Shown here piece by piece: positions 1 to 9,132 of a stretch of 46,825 nucleotides of DNA (the first letter of the stretch is position 1; every line of letters begins with the position of its first letter). A program made the translations under genes and the position numbers. This stretch comes from Pseudomonas sp. B6002 (GTDB lineage: Bacteria > Pseudomonadota > Gammaproteobacteria > Pseudomonadales > Pseudomonadaceae): positions 1-46,825 of the forward strand of contig NZ_JACAOY010000039.1 of NCBI RefSeq assembly GCF_013385985.1. The letters are read 5' to 3'. The notes beneath the pieces are model-generated. The model was not told where the DNA came from, searched no databases, and saw nothing but the letters and a program-made list of their open reading frames with translations.

Positions 1-51
1 GTCAAGACGGTATCTACACAAAACCGGCTTTCACATCAGTCTCGGCGGTGC

Positions 52-1146
52 TTAGAGACCCAGCAGTGACAGCATGATAAAGGTCGCAAACAACACAAAA
101 TGCGTCATCCCTTCGATGGCATTGGTTTCGCCATCGTTGAGGTTGATCGCGCTGACAATCAGCGTGATGAACACCATCACCGTCTGCACCGGTGTCATCG
201 CCATCTGGAACGGCTGGCCAGTGTAGAGCGCCATGGCCTCCATCACCGGCACCGTCAGGATCACCGTCGACAACGACGCCCCCAACGCAATGTTCACCAC
301 CGACTGCATACGGTTGGCCAACGCCGCGCGCAACGCGGTCAAAATCTCCGGCGCCGCCGAGATCGCGGCCACCACGATCGCGGTGATCACCGGCGGTGCG
401 CCCGTGCCTTCCAGCCCCAGGTCTAGGGTCTTGGACATCACCTCAGCCAGCGCGCCAATCACAATCACCCCGAACACCAATGTCGCGATGGAGAACGCCA
501 GGTTGATTGGCGGTTCCTGGTGTTCTTCTTCCGGCTGTTTCTTGCGGCGTTTTTCCGGGTAGCTGTAGCTGAAGAAATAACTGTGCGGGCCCACCTGCAT
601 ACGCAGGAACAGGGTGTAGAGCAGCACCATCGCGCCGATGGTGAAGGCCGAGTAGATTTTCCAGTCGGCCTCGGGGATAAATTCCGGCACCACCATCGAC
701 ACGCCCATGGCCGTGAGGATCATCACGCTGTAGCTGCGTGCCGAGTCGTCGTTGTAGGACTGTTCGCCATGCTTGATGCCACCCATCAGCGCGGCCAGGC
801 CGAGGATGCCGTTGATGTCGAGCATCACCGCCGAATAAATGGTGTCGCGCACCAACGTCGGCGACGGCTCGTTGCTCATCATGATCGCCAGGATCACCAC
901 CTCCACCAGCACGGCGGCCAGGGTGAGGATCATGGTGCCGTAGGGGTCGCCAACCTTTTCCGCCAGCTGTTCGGCGTGGTGGGCGACGCGCATCGACGCC
1001 ACCACGATAAACGCGATCAGCACCACACCGCCGAGCAGCGCGACCATCTGCCCGCTGTGCAGCATCCAGTGTTCCAGCGGGTAGGCGGCGATGGCGGCAA
1101 TCAGCGCCAGCAGCATGAATTTTTCTTGCTTGAGAGAGGAGAGCAT
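52..1146 (-). CDS. chaA: ChaA-type calcium (sodium)/proton antiporter
   Basis: Inner-membrane antiporter of the CaCA superfamily, which exports Ca2+ or Na+ in exchange for protons. The 364 residues are almost entirely hydrophobic segments arranged as two halves, split by a charged cytoplasmic loop around residues 198-215 (KRRKK then EEEH). Each half carries the conserved acidic helix of the family: GDPYGT near 66-71 followed by LVEVV near 80, and SAAPEILTALRAA with NIALGAS in the second half. An upstream in-frame ATG at 1176 would add ten polar residues. I chose the ATG at 1146 because it has a weak AAGG ribosome site and directly precedes the first membrane segment. The gene is transcribed away from the deaminase. 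Family membership is clear; the ion carried cannot be read from sequence. Confidence 0.88.
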   Translation of the reverse strand: MLSSLKQEKFMLLALIAAIAAYPLEHWMLHSGQMVALLGGVVLIAFIVVASMRVAHHAEQLAEKVGDPYGTMILTLAAVLVEVVILAIMMSNEPSPTLVRDTIYSAVMLDINGILGLAALMGGIKHGEQSYNDDSARSYSVMILTAMGVSMVVPEFIPEADWKIYSAFTIGAMVLLYTLFLRMQVGPHSYFFSYSYPEKRRKKQPEEEHQEPPINLAFSIATLVFGVIVIGALAEVMSKTLDLGLEGTGAPPVITAIVVAAISAAPEILTALRAALANRMQSVVNIALGASLSTVILTVPVMEAMALYTGQPFQMAMTPVQTVMVFITLIVSAINLNDGETNAIEGMTHFVLFATFIMLSLLGL

Positions 1147-1204
1147 TCCGGGCCTTTTCGCACAACAATCAGTCATTGATGGGGTACAGACTACGGCAGC
1201 TTGC

Positions 1205-1217
1205 TAACGTTTCGTTA
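1205..1217. promoter_or_regulatory. Small perfect palindrome in the chaA/deaminase gap
   Basis: TAACG-TTT-CGTTA is a perfect 5-bp inverted repeat in the 190-bp divergent gap between chaA and the deaminase gene. It could be an operator for either gene, but the arms are short enough to occur by chance. Confidence 0.22.
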
Positions 1218-1225
1218 CACCTTAG

Positions 1226-2293
<1,068 letters not shown>

Positions 2294-2316
2294 CGGGATA
2301 AACACGCTCTAAAAAT

Positions 2317-2406
2317 GTGGGAGCTGGCTTGCCTGCGATAGCGATCTAACAGTCAACACCTGAGGTGACTGACACACCGCCATCGCGGGCAAGCCCGGCT
2401 CCCACA
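2317..2406. repeat. REP pair (inverted)
   Basis: Two REP palindromes face each other: GTGGGAGCTGGCTTGCCTGC at 2317 and its inverted relative ending CCGGCTCCCAC near 2405, joined by about 35 bases. They lie between the convergent ends of the deaminase and the MFS transporter. Confidence 0.85.
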
Positions 2407-2421
2407 CTGACCTCATTGCAT

Positions 2422-3792
2422 TCAAGCCTGGGTCAGTTCTTCCAGGGTCTTGCCCTTCGTCTCCATCCCAAACACCCACACCACCAGCGCCGCCACCGCA
2501 AAGCACAGCGCGCCCAAGGCAAACACCCCGCCCTGCCCGGTAATGGGGAACACCAGCCCGGTCACCAACGGCCCCAGCAACGACCCGACCCGACCAATCG
2601 CAGAAGCAAACCCCGAGCCCGTCGCCCGCGCCGACGTGGGATACAGCTCCGGCGTGTAGGTGTACAACACCGCCCACATGCCAAACAGAAAGAACTGCAT
2701 CAGCAAGCCCGAGGTGATCAACAACGCCACGTTGCCGCCAAACACCGCGCTTTGCCCATACAGAAACGCCATCACCCCGCCGCCCAGCAGCGTCACGACG
2801 CACACCGGCTTGCGCCCCCAGCGCTCCACCAGCCAGGCGGCCATCAGGAAGCCAGGAATCCCGCCCAGGGAAATGATCACCGTGTAATACACCGACTGGG
2901 TCACGGCAAAACCCGACTGCTGCAGCAACGCACTCAGCCAGGACGTCAGGCCGTAGAAACCCAGCAAGGCAAAGAACCACACGCTCCAAATCATCAACGT
3001 GCGCTGTCGATACTGTGCCGACCACAGTTGCTGGAAGGCCGAGAAAAACGTCCCCGGCGTGGTCTCCACCCGTGGCAGGCGAATCGGTTCCGGCAGGTCG
3101 GTGCTGCCCAATGAATCGCGGACCTTTTGCTCGATCCCCCGCAACACCTTGTCGGCAGCCTCATGCCGCCCGGCCTGCTCCAGCCAGCGCGGCGATTCCG
3201 GGATAAAAAAGCGGATCGCCAACACGAACACGGCCGGCACCGCCAACACCAGGAAGATGTCGCGCCAGCCAATCACCGGCAGTAAAAAGTAAGACAACAC
3301 TCCCGCTGCCACAAAACCTAACGGCCAGAAGCCATCCATCAAGGCGATGTAGCGCCCACGCCCCTTGGCCGGGATCAGCTCCGACAGCATCGACTGGGCA
3401 ATCGGAAACTCCATGCCCATACCGATTCCCAGCAGGATGCGAAACAACGTCAGCATCTCTACGGTCTGCGCCGTGGAACACAGGTAGCTGGCAATGCCCC
3501 ACAACACGATGCTCCACTGGAACACCGGCTTGCGCCCGAAACGGTCCGCGAGCATGCCGGACAGGGAAGCGCCCACCACCATGCCGAAAAAACTCGAACT
3601 GGCGAGCAACCCGGCCTGCGTCGTGCTCAGGCCGAATTCGGTTTTGATCGAGCCCAACAGAAAGGTCATCATCGCCAGGTCCATGGAGTCGAAGAAAAAC
3701 GCCAGGGCGATGATGATGAAGATGACTCGGTGGTAACCGCTGATGGGTAACCGTTCCAACCGTTCTGCCGCGCTATAGCCTTGCCTGTCCAT
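2422..3792 (-). CDS. MFS transporter, metabolite:H+ symporter type
   Basis: Twelve-helix major facilitator of 456 residues in the inner membrane. It resembles the sugar porter/SV2-like group: an acidic residue in helix 1 (FFFDSMDLAMM), the loop 2-3 motif GMLADRFGRKP, and the helix 6 end motif PESPRWL followed by a long central loop. The corresponding motif in the second half is LVERWGRKP. Relatives carry aromatic acids, nicotinate or sugars; the substrate here is not determined. The start at 3792 is supported by an AGGGG ribosome site six bases upstream; a longer frame runs to 3972 but overlaps the upstream regulator. It lies 47 bp downstream of the ArsR-like gene in the same direction, so the two are probably one operon. 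Confidence 0.85.
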   Translation of the reverse strand: MDRQGYSAAERLERLPISGYHRVIFIIIALAFFFDSMDLAMMTFLLGSIKTEFGLSTTQAGLLASSSFFGMVVGASLSGMLADRFGRKPVFQWSIVLWGIASYLCSTAQTVEMLTLFRILLGIGMGMEFPIAQSMLSELIPAKGRGRYIALMDGFWPLGFVAAGVLSYFLLPVIGWRDIFLVLAVPAVFVLAIRFFIPESPRWLEQAGRHEAADKVLRGIEQKVRDSLGSTDLPEPIRLPRVETTPGTFFSAFQQLWSAQYRQRTLMIWSVWFFALLGFYGLTSWLSALLQQSGFAVTQSVYYTVIISLGGIPGFLMAAWLVERWGRKPVCVVTLLGGGVMAFLYGQSAVFGGNVALLITSGLLMQFFLFGMWAVLYTYTPELYPTSARATGSGFASAIGRVGSLLGPLVTGLVFPITGQGGVFALGALCFAVAALVVWVFGMETKGKTLEELTQA

Positions 3793-3839
3793 GCCGCACC
3801 CCTGTATGAAAAACCCCTCGGCGAGTGTGCGGCATCGTT

Positions 3840-4574
3840 TCAGCGACTTATTGCTGGATGCGACCTGACTGAAACTCTGAACGACGCCTCGGGCGTGACC
3901 AGCCGGTTGATTTCCGCCAGCCCCGCCTCTGTGACCGAGACGGCGCGTGACTCGCCTATCACACTGACCCAACTGGACTGCAAGAACAGCTGCAGCAACC
4001 CTGCGCCCAAGGCGCCTCCCAGGTGCGATTGCTGCTGGCTCCAGTCAAAACAGTCGCACGCCACCGGCGCTGCCAGCGCCTGGGTGAAAATGCCGCGAAG
4101 CGCCAGATGGTGCACGCCCTTGGCCGTGACGTGGAGGCGTTGTTCATGACGCTCAATCCATCCGGCTTCGAGCATTCGCTCATACAGCCTTGCCGCTATC
4201 TCGCCGCCCAAGTGGTCATGGCACAGCCGCGCTCGACACAACGGCTGCGGCACCACCAATGCAGGCGGCAACAGGTCCGGTGCACTGCGCAGCGCACTGG
4301 CCACGGTGGTGCTGGCCAGCGCATCGATCGCCGCACTGACATCGGCAGCCGCCAGCCGAAACAGACGCGCGCCGCGTCGGACCTCGACCCGCAGCAACCC
4401 GCCGGCGGTCAACCGGCCCAGATGGGCATGGGCCGATGCCGATGACAACCCGGCAAGCCTGGCAAGCTCGACCGAGGATTTCGCCGAGCCGTCCATCAAC
4501 GCCCACAAGATGACGGTGCGTTTGGGCTCGGCGAGCAAGCTGGCGATCTGGCTGATACAAAGTGCTTCTTGCAT
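3840..4574 (-). CDS. ArsR-like winged-helix transcriptional regulator
   Basis: DNA-binding regulator of 244 residues. Residues 1-75 form an ArsR-type winged helix (LLAEPKRTVILWALMDG, then SSVELARLAGLSSASAHAHLGRL as the helix-turn-helix, then LRVEVRRGARLFRL as the wing). This is followed by a region of about 165 residues containing several Cys and His (PLCRARLCHDH, VACDCFDW) that could bind a metal or ligand. It is twice the length of a classic ArsR. The gene precedes the MFS transporter and probably controls it and itself: an ATTCA-N8-TGAAT repeat overlaps its ribosome site. Some members of this family are annotated simply as helix-turn-helix regulators. Confidence 0.78.
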   Translation of the reverse strand: MQEALCISQIASLLAEPKRTVILWALMDGSAKSSVELARLAGLSSASAHAHLGRLTAGGLLRVEVRRGARLFRLAAADVSAAIDALASTTVASALRSAPDLLPPALVVPQPLCRARLCHDHLGGEIAARLYERMLEAGWIERHEQRLHVTAKGVHHLALRGIFTQALAAPVACDCFDWSQQQSHLGGALGAGLLQLFLQSSWVSVIGESRAVSVTEAGLAEINRLVTPEASFRVSVRSHPAISR

Positions 4575-4576
4575 GT

Positions 4577-4594
4577 ATTCACTCCCTGTTGAAT
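4577..4594. promoter_or_regulatory. Putative autoregulatory operator of the ArsR-like gene
   Basis: ATTCA and TGAAT arms separated by eight bases sit immediately upstream of the regulator start codon and span its ribosome site (AGGGAG on the minus strand). ATTCAA/TTGAAT-like arms are typical of ArsR operators. Position and symmetry are seen; binding is inferred. Confidence 0.33.
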
Positions 4595-4708
4595 CACGTA
4601 TCTACAGCGGTTGGCGCCAAAGTATAGGTGCGCACGCGGTCGGTTCCGCGCCGTCTGACAGCGCGGAGTGGGACAGGGGCTGAGTGAAATTTCCTGCTGT
4701 GAGGGAGG

Positions 4709-5638
4709 TTATGACGTAGGGCGCAAACGCTCCGGCCATTGCGCCGTCAATGTCGCACAACGGGCCACGAGCATTTCCCGCAGCAGGTTGATGGGTTTGC
4801 TTAATTGGGCACGGTGGGCGCACAGCAAATTGAGCGGCGTGCGCTCGCCGCGCAGCTCCGGCAGGATCACGCGCAAACGCCCGGCCAGCACATCCGTGCT
4901 CACGTCCAGCCAGGACTTGTAGGCAATGCCTACACCCGCCACTGCCCAACGGCGCACCACATCGGCGTCGTCGCTGAAGCGATCACCACTGACTGTGAGA
5001 CTCACGTCGCGCTTACCGTCGTGAAAGCTCCAGTGGTCATGCACCCGGCTGCCAAGCATATACAGCAGACAATTGTGCTGGGCCAACTGCTCTAAATTAC
5101 GCGGTGCACCGTGCCGGGCCAGGTAGCTGGGCGCTGCGCACAGCACGCGCAGGTTGTCAGGGGCGATGGGCAACGCGATCAGGCTGGAGTCTTCGGGCTC
5201 GCCGTAGCGCAGGGCGATATCCACCGGTTGGCGGAACAGGTCGGCGATGCGATCCCCCAGCAGCAGCCGGACAGTGAGTTGCGGGTACTCGTGCTGGAAT
5301 TCGTCCAGCCACGGCAGCAACAGGTTGCGGCCCAGGTCCGACGGTGCCGAGAGTTGCAACACACCGCTGACGTGGTCCTGGCTGCTGGACAGTAACCGCC
5401 GCCCCTCATCCAGCGAACCCAACGCGGAACGGGCATATTCGAGGAAGCCCTCGCCTTCGGCGGTCAACCGCAGGCTGCGGGTGGAACGCGCCAGCAAACG
5501 TGTGCCCAGTTGCTGCTCGAGGCGCTTGAGCGCCGCGCTGGCCACGGCGGGAGACAGGTCCATCACCCGCGCAGCGGCCGACAGGCTGCCCAGGTCGGCT
5601 GCGCGTACAAACAACTGCAAATCATCAAACCGCAGCAT
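4709..5638 (-). CDS. LysR-family transcriptional regulator
   Basis: LTTR of 309 residues. The N-terminal helix-turn-helix is at about 5-60 (DLQLFVRAADLGSLSAAARVMDLS, then AASAALKRLEQQLGTRLLARSTR-like wing), followed by a periplasmic-binding-protein-like effector domain at about 90-295. It is divergent from the monooxygenase/dehydrogenase pair, the usual arrangement for a LysR regulator and its targets. The start has a GAGTGGGA ribosome site close upstream. The effector is unknown; quinones or related electrophiles would fit the target genes. Confidence 0.9.
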   Translation of the reverse strand: MLRFDDLQLFVRAADLGSLSAAARVMDLSPAVASAALKRLEQQLGTRLLARSTRSLRLTAEGEGFLEYARSALGSLDEGRRLLSSSQDHVSGVLQLSAPSDLGRNLLLPWLDEFQHEYPQLTVRLLLGDRIADLFRQPVDIALRYGEPEDSSLIALPIAPDNLRVLCAAPSYLARHGAPRNLEQLAQHNCLLYMLGSRVHDHWSFHDGKRDVSLTVSGDRFSDDADVVRRWAVAGVGIAYKSWLDVSTDVLAGRLRVILPELRGERTPLNLLCAHRAQLSKPINLLREMLVARCATLTAQWPERLRPTS

Positions 5639-5654
5639 GCATTCCCACTCATTA

Positions 5655-5669
5655 TCAAAATTTTATTGA
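5655..5669. promoter_or_regulatory. Candidate LysR binding site
   Basis: The A+T-rich near-palindrome TCAAAATTTTATTGA lies 16 bp upstream of the LysR start, inside the divergent promoter gap. LysR proteins usually bind short A/T-rich dyads in this position. It was assigned by eye only. Confidence 0.33.
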
Positions 5670-5756
5670 AACAGACCTCTGTTTTAGCGGCTTTTATCTT
5701 TGTAGGAAATAGCCAATCATCTGGCCATCCCGTTCATCACGTGTCAGGAGTTGAAG

Positions 5757-6050
5757 ATGTCCACTGCCTTTAATGTCATCGCCACCATGATCGCCAAACC
5801 CGGCCAGGAAGCCACCCTGGAAACCCTGCTACGTGGCCTGCTGGAGCCCACCCGTCTTGAAGCCGGTTGCGAGCAGTACGAACTCAACCAGGACCTGCAA
5901 AGCCCCGGCACCTTTTACATGATCGAGCGCTGGAGCAGCGACGCCGCCCTGGCCGCCCACGACCAGAGCGCGCATATCCAGAGCTTCCGCGCCAAGGCTC
6001 CGGAGGTGCTCGAATTGTTCGACCTCAAGCGCCTGAAGTTTCTTGCCTGA
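5757..6050 (+). CDS. Small ABM-domain monooxygenase (putative quinol monooxygenase)
   Basis: A 97-residue protein of the dimeric alpha/beta-barrel ABM family (YgiN-like): short N-terminal strand (FNVIATMIAKPGQEATLETLLRGLLEPTR), central strand CEQYELNQD, then FYMIERWSSDAALAAH. Relatives are cofactor-independent oxygenases acting on quinols or polyketide-like aromatics. I chose the ATG at 5757, six bases after a CAGGAG ribosome site, rather than the TTG at 5751 that overlaps that site. It is the first gene of a two-gene operon with the dehydrogenase 22 bp downstream and is divergent from the LysR gene. Confidence 0.83.
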   Translation: MSTAFNVIATMIAKPGQEATLETLLRGLLEPTRLEAGCEQYELNQDLQSPGTFYMIERWSSDAALAAHDQSAHIQSFRAKAPEVLELFDLKRLKFLA

Positions 6051-6072
6051 TCAGCCCTATTCCGGAGTTCCC

Positions 6073-7086
6073 ATGAAAGCTATCGCCTACTACGCATCCC
6101 TGCCGATCAACGACCCAAAATCCCTGCAAGACATCGAACTGCCCGCGCCGGTCGCCGGCCCACGCGACCTGCTGGTGGAAGTCAAAGCCATCTCGGTCAA
6201 CCCGGTGGACACCAAGGTGCGCCAGAACGTAACCCCCGAGAACGGCGCCGCCAAAGTGCTGGGCTGGGATGTGGCCGGTGTGGTCAAGGCCGTCGGCAGC
6301 GACGTCACGCTGTTCAAGGCCGGTGACAAGGTGTTCTACGCAGGCTCCCTGGTTCGCCCCGGTGGCAACAGCGAACTGCATACCGTGGATGAGCGCATCG
6401 TCGGCCATATGCCCAAGAGCCTGGGTTTTGCCGACGCCGCTGCACTGCCGCTGACTGCCATCACCGCCTGGGAGCTGTTGTTCGAGCGCCTGCAAGTGCG
6501 TGAAGGTAAAGAAGACGAAGGCCAAAGCCTGTTGATCGTCGGCGCGTCCGGTGGCGTGGGTTCGATCCTGACCCAACTGGCCAGCCAGCTCACTGCGTTG
6601 AAAGTCATCGGCACCGCTTCACGCCCGGAAACACAAGCGTGGGCCAAGGCGCTTGGCGCCGACCTGGTGATCGACCACAGCCAGCCGCTCAGCGACGCGC
6701 TGAAAAACGCCGGCCACCCGCAAGTGACTCACGTCGCCAGCTTGACCCAGACCGACCATCACCTGGACCAACTGGTGGAAGCCCTGCAACCGCAAGGCAA
6801 GCTGGCGTTGATCGATGATCCCAAGGCGCTGGACGTCAGCAAGCTCAAGCGCAAGAGCCTGTCGCTGCACTGGGAGTTCATGTACACCCGCTCGATGTTC
6901 GAGACGCCCGACATGATCGAGCAGCACCACCTGCTCAACCGCGTGGCGGAACTGATCGACGCCGGCACCTTGAAAACCACGGTGGGTGAACATTTCGGCG
7001 TGATCAACGCCGAGAACCTGCGCCGTGCCCACACCCTGCTCGAAAGCGGCAAGGCCAAGGGCAAGATCGTGCTGGAAGGGTTCTAG
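6073..7086 (+). CDS. Zinc-type alcohol dehydrogenase-like protein / quinone oxidoreductase
   Basis: Medium-chain dehydrogenase of 337 residues. The N-terminal GroES-like domain covers about 1-130 (VNPVDTKVR, GWDVAGVVKAVG). The nucleotide-binding fold has GASGGVG near residue 157, which favours NADPH and resembles zeta-crystallin/quinone oxidoreductases. The zinc-binding cysteines of classical alcohol dehydrogenases are absent, so despite the family name it is probably zinc-free. The ATG at 6073 follows CGGAG; an in-frame start at 6043 would overlap the previous gene. Together with the ABM protein it suggests detoxification of quinones or enones under LysR control. Confidence 0.86.
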   Translation: MKAIAYYASLPINDPKSLQDIELPAPVAGPRDLLVEVKAISVNPVDTKVRQNVTPENGAAKVLGWDVAGVVKAVGSDVTLFKAGDKVFYAGSLVRPGGNSELHTVDERIVGHMPKSLGFADAAALPLTAITAWELLFERLQVREGKEDEGQSLLIVGASGGVGSILTQLASQLTALKVIGTASRPETQAWAKALGADLVIDHSQPLSDALKNAGHPQVTHVASLTQTDHHLDQLVEALQPQGKLALIDDPKALDVSKLKRKSLSLHWEFMYTRSMFETPDMIEQHHLLNRVAELIDAGTLKTTVGEHFGVINAENLRRAHTLLESGKAKGKIVLEGF

Positions 7087-7098
7087 GAAAGGATCATG

Positions 7099-7136
7099 GG
7101 TGCCGTCCGTTATTCACCGCAGTGATGGATGGCACC
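7099..7136 (+). terminator. Hairpin after the dehydrogenase gene
   Basis: GGTGCCGTCC and GGATGGCACC can pair as a 10-bp stem with one G-U pair around an 18-base loop, 12 bases after the stop. There is no T-run, so it is a weak or factor-assisted terminator or an mRNA-stabilising hairpin. Confidence 0.4.
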
Positions 7137-7231
7137 ATTAGTCCGACAGTTGATCTTTGTCATATTTGCGAGCGTATTCGGGTTTATATTGGCCGCCTTT
7201 GCCACGATTCTTTTACGTGAGGAAGTCAGCA

Positions 7232-7414
7232 ATGAAGATCCTGATAAAAGCGTTAGCAAAATCTGCAGGCAATAAATGGCAGGTGAGTCTCGACCGAGAC
7301 GCCTTCACCTTCCGCAGCGAGGCCGAGGCCCGCGCCTTTGCCGACACCCTGCAAGCCCGTATCCAGGCGCCCCATCGCATTCCCCTCAGCCAGCAACGTT
7401 CCGCCGCTGGCTGA
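7232..7414 (+). CDS. Conserved small protein, 60 residues, unknown function
   Basis: Short protein starting MKILIKALAKSAGNKW. It has a basic N-terminus, then a segment rich in charged and aromatic residues (VSLDRDAFTFRSEAEARAFADTLQARIQAPHR) likely to form strand-helix. A GAGGAAG ribosome site stands seven bases before the ATG, and codon use matches neighbouring genes, so it is probably real. No signal peptide or membrane segment is visible. A TTGATC / CGTATT pair with 17-bp spacing at 7151-7179 may be its own promoter. It converges on the Bcr/CflA gene with only eight bases between them. I do not recognise a function. Confidence 0.66.
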   Translation: MKILIKALAKSAGNKWQVSLDRDAFTFRSEAEARAFADTLQARIQAPHRIPLSQQRSAAG

Positions 7415-7422
7415 CCTGCACT

Positions 7423-8616
7423 TCAGACCTGCGCCTGCGCGGCCCTCGCCCGTTGCAGGCGCTGGGTCGACACCGCAATCGTCACCGCCAAGACACCGCA
7501 CAAGCTGATGACCATGGCCATCGGCATCGCCGTGCCGTCGTGCAACACCCCCACCAGCGACGCAGCGCCCGCCGCCACCCCGAACTGGATGCAGCCCAGC
7601 AACGCCGACGCGCTGCCGGCACGTGCGCCCTGCCCGGCCATGGCGCAGGCCGAGGTGTTGGGCAAAATGCAGCCCAGGCTGGCAATGCAGATAAACAACG
7701 GCACCAGCAACGGCCACAGCGCGTCCGTATGCAAGGCGGCGATACCCAGCAGCGTCAGGGCCGCCAGCACGTAGACCCACACCGAGCGTGACAACAGGAA
7801 GGCCGGACCACGCTTGGACAGCAACCGCGCGTTCACCTGGGCGACCAGGATAAAGCCGGCCGCGTTGGAGCCGAACAGCCAGCCGTAATGCTCGGCGGGC
7901 ACACCATAGAGTTTGATGAAGACGAAAGGCGAGCCGGCGATGTAGGCAAACATCCCGGCAATCGAGATACCGCCCGTCAGGGCATAGCCGAGATAGACGC
8001 GGTCCGACAACAACCCAATATAGCGGCGCAGTGAGCCGGACAACGGCTGGCGCGGCTGATTGGCCGGCAGGGTCTCAGGCAACCCGAACGCCACGGCGAT
8101 GGCCGCCATGACGCTGAACACCGACAGCGCCAGGAAGATCGACTGCCAGCCCCACACGCCCACCATCACACCGCCCGCCAAGGGCGCGAGGATCGGCGCC
8201 AGGCCGGTCACCAGCATCAGTTGCGAATACACCTTGGCCGACCCCACGGCATCACACTTGTCGCTGACCACCGCCCGCGAAATCACCATGCCCGCACACC
8301 CGCCCAGGGCCTGCACAAAGCGCGCACCGATCAGCCATTCCAGGGACGGGGCATAGGCACACGCGAAGGACGCCAGGGTAAACAGGGTCACGCCGCTGAG
8401 CAGCGGGCCGCGTCGGCCAAAGCGGTCTGCCAACGGGCCGTAGATCAACTGCCCGATGGCCAGGCCGGCGAAATACACCGCCAGGGTCAACTGGATATGT
8501 TTTTCGTCAGTGGCAAACGCCGTGGCCATCGCCGGAAAACCCGGCAGGTAAAAATCGATCGCCAACGGCGCGAAGGCGCTCAGGGCGCCCAGGATCAGGA
8601 TTATGCGGAGGTTCAT
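7423..8616 (-). CDS. Bcr/CflA-family multidrug efflux MFS transporter
   Basis: Drug:proton antiporter of 397 residues with twelve predicted membrane helices. Family marks are LAIDFYLPGFPAMA in helix 1, GQLIYGPLADRFGRRGPLL (motif A), and the helix 5 antiporter motif region GLAPILAPLAGG. Bcr-like proteins export bicyclomycin, sulfonamides, chloramphenicol or dipeptides; the specificity here is not known. It is monocistronic, with a perfect GTTAGC/GCTAAC palindrome 63 bp upstream that may bind a repressor. No regulator gene is adjacent. Confidence 0.88.
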   Translation of the reverse strand: MNLRIILILGALSAFAPLAIDFYLPGFPAMATAFATDEKHIQLTLAVYFAGLAIGQLIYGPLADRFGRRGPLLSGVTLFTLASFACAYAPSLEWLIGARFVQALGGCAGMVISRAVVSDKCDAVGSAKVYSQLMLVTGLAPILAPLAGGVMVGVWGWQSIFLALSVFSVMAAIAVAFGLPETLPANQPRQPLSGSLRRYIGLLSDRVYLGYALTGGISIAGMFAYIAGSPFVFIKLYGVPAEHYGWLFGSNAAGFILVAQVNARLLSKRGPAFLLSRSVWVYVLAALTLLGIAALHTDALWPLLVPLFICIASLGCILPNTSACAMAGQGARAGSASALLGCIQFGVAAGAASLVGVLHDGTAMPMAMVISLCGVLAVTIAVSTQRLQRARAAQAQV

Positions 8617-8678
8617 CAGACACCCAAGTGAGTCGGCAGCCCGACAGTCTAGCCGCGCTTGGGTGCCGTGAACATTAC

Positions 8679-8692
8679 GTTAGCTCGCTAAC
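8679..8692. promoter_or_regulatory. Palindromic operator upstream of the drug exporter
   Basis: GTTAGC-TC-GCTAAC is a perfect 6+6 inverted repeat in the 87-bp gap between the copZ stop and the exporter start. It lies 63 bp before the exporter ATG, where a -35/-10 region would be expected on the minus strand. TetR- or LysR-type repressors of efflux pumps often use such sites. Confidence 0.38.
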
Positions 8693-8703
8693 TATCAGAA
8701 AAT

Positions 8704-8901
8704 TCACGCCAGCTTGGCGCTGTAGCCTTCTTCGGTGATCAGGCTGATGACCTGCTCGGCTGACAGGCGGCTTTCAACGCCGACCTCCTTAGCCGCCAGG
8801 TCGACCTTCACGCTCGCCGCCGGGTCCTGGCTTTGCACCGCCTGGGTCACCGCTCGAACGCAATGGCCGCAGGTCATTCCTTCAACGTTGAATACTTGCA
8901 T
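8704..8901 (-). CDS. copZ: CopZ-like copper chaperone (HMA domain)
   Basis: A single heavy-metal-associated domain of 65 residues, cytoplasmic. The metal motif GMTCGHC is at 8-14 with Cu(I)-binding C11 and C14; the fold continues with VDLAAKEVGVES and ITEEGYSAKLA. It would hand Cu(I) to CopA or CueR. A longer in-frame start at 8985 would add 28 residues encoded by repeat-like DNA. The ATG at 8901 follows GAGGAG by seven bases and begins the canonical fold. Transcription probably starts at the CueR-type promoter at 9015-9045, giving a leader of about 110 bases that contains a REP-like element. Confidence 0.9.
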   Translation of the reverse strand: MQVFNVEGMTCGHCVRAVTQAVQSQDPAASVKVDLAAKEVGVESRLSAEQVISLITEEGYSAKLA

Positions 8902-8920
8902 GACATAACTCCTCAAATAA

Positions 8921-9000
8921 GCCCGTAGTGAGCGGGCTTGCACCGCGCCGCGGTGTACCAGATGCCACGCACTTATCTGACACACCGCACCGCGGAGCTA
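8921..9000. repeat. REP-like palindromes in the copZ leader
   Basis: GTAGTGAGCGGGCTTGCACC at 8925 is the same element type as the three copies at 20.8-21.0 kb. Adjoining G+C-rich arms (CACCGCGCCGCGGTG at 8941-8955 and CACCGCACCGCGG near 8985) can form further hairpins. The block lies between the CueR-type promoter and the copZ start codon. Confidence 0.6.
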
Positions 9001-9014
9001 GCCAGCGCACATCA

Positions 9015-9045
9015 AGTCTCGAGCTTGCCATCGTGGCAAGGTCAA
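9015..9045 (-). promoter_or_regulatory. CueR-dependent promoter of copZ
   Basis: Read on the minus strand: -35 TTGACC (9045-9040), a 19-bp spacer containing the dyad CTTGCC-acgat-GGCAAG, and -10 GAGACT (9020-9015). An over-long 19-bp spacer holding a dyad just after TTGACC is the signature of MerR-family activation and matches known CueR promoters. CueR is encoded 2.9 kb away. The strand is set by the TTGACC. Confidence 0.78.
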
Positions 9046-9132
9046 GTTTCAAAAACATCGGCCGGGCTGGTATTCGGCCGCGGCCTCGGCCAAGCTTCAT
9101 CCATCTTAGATATGAACCACGGAGCATTCGCT

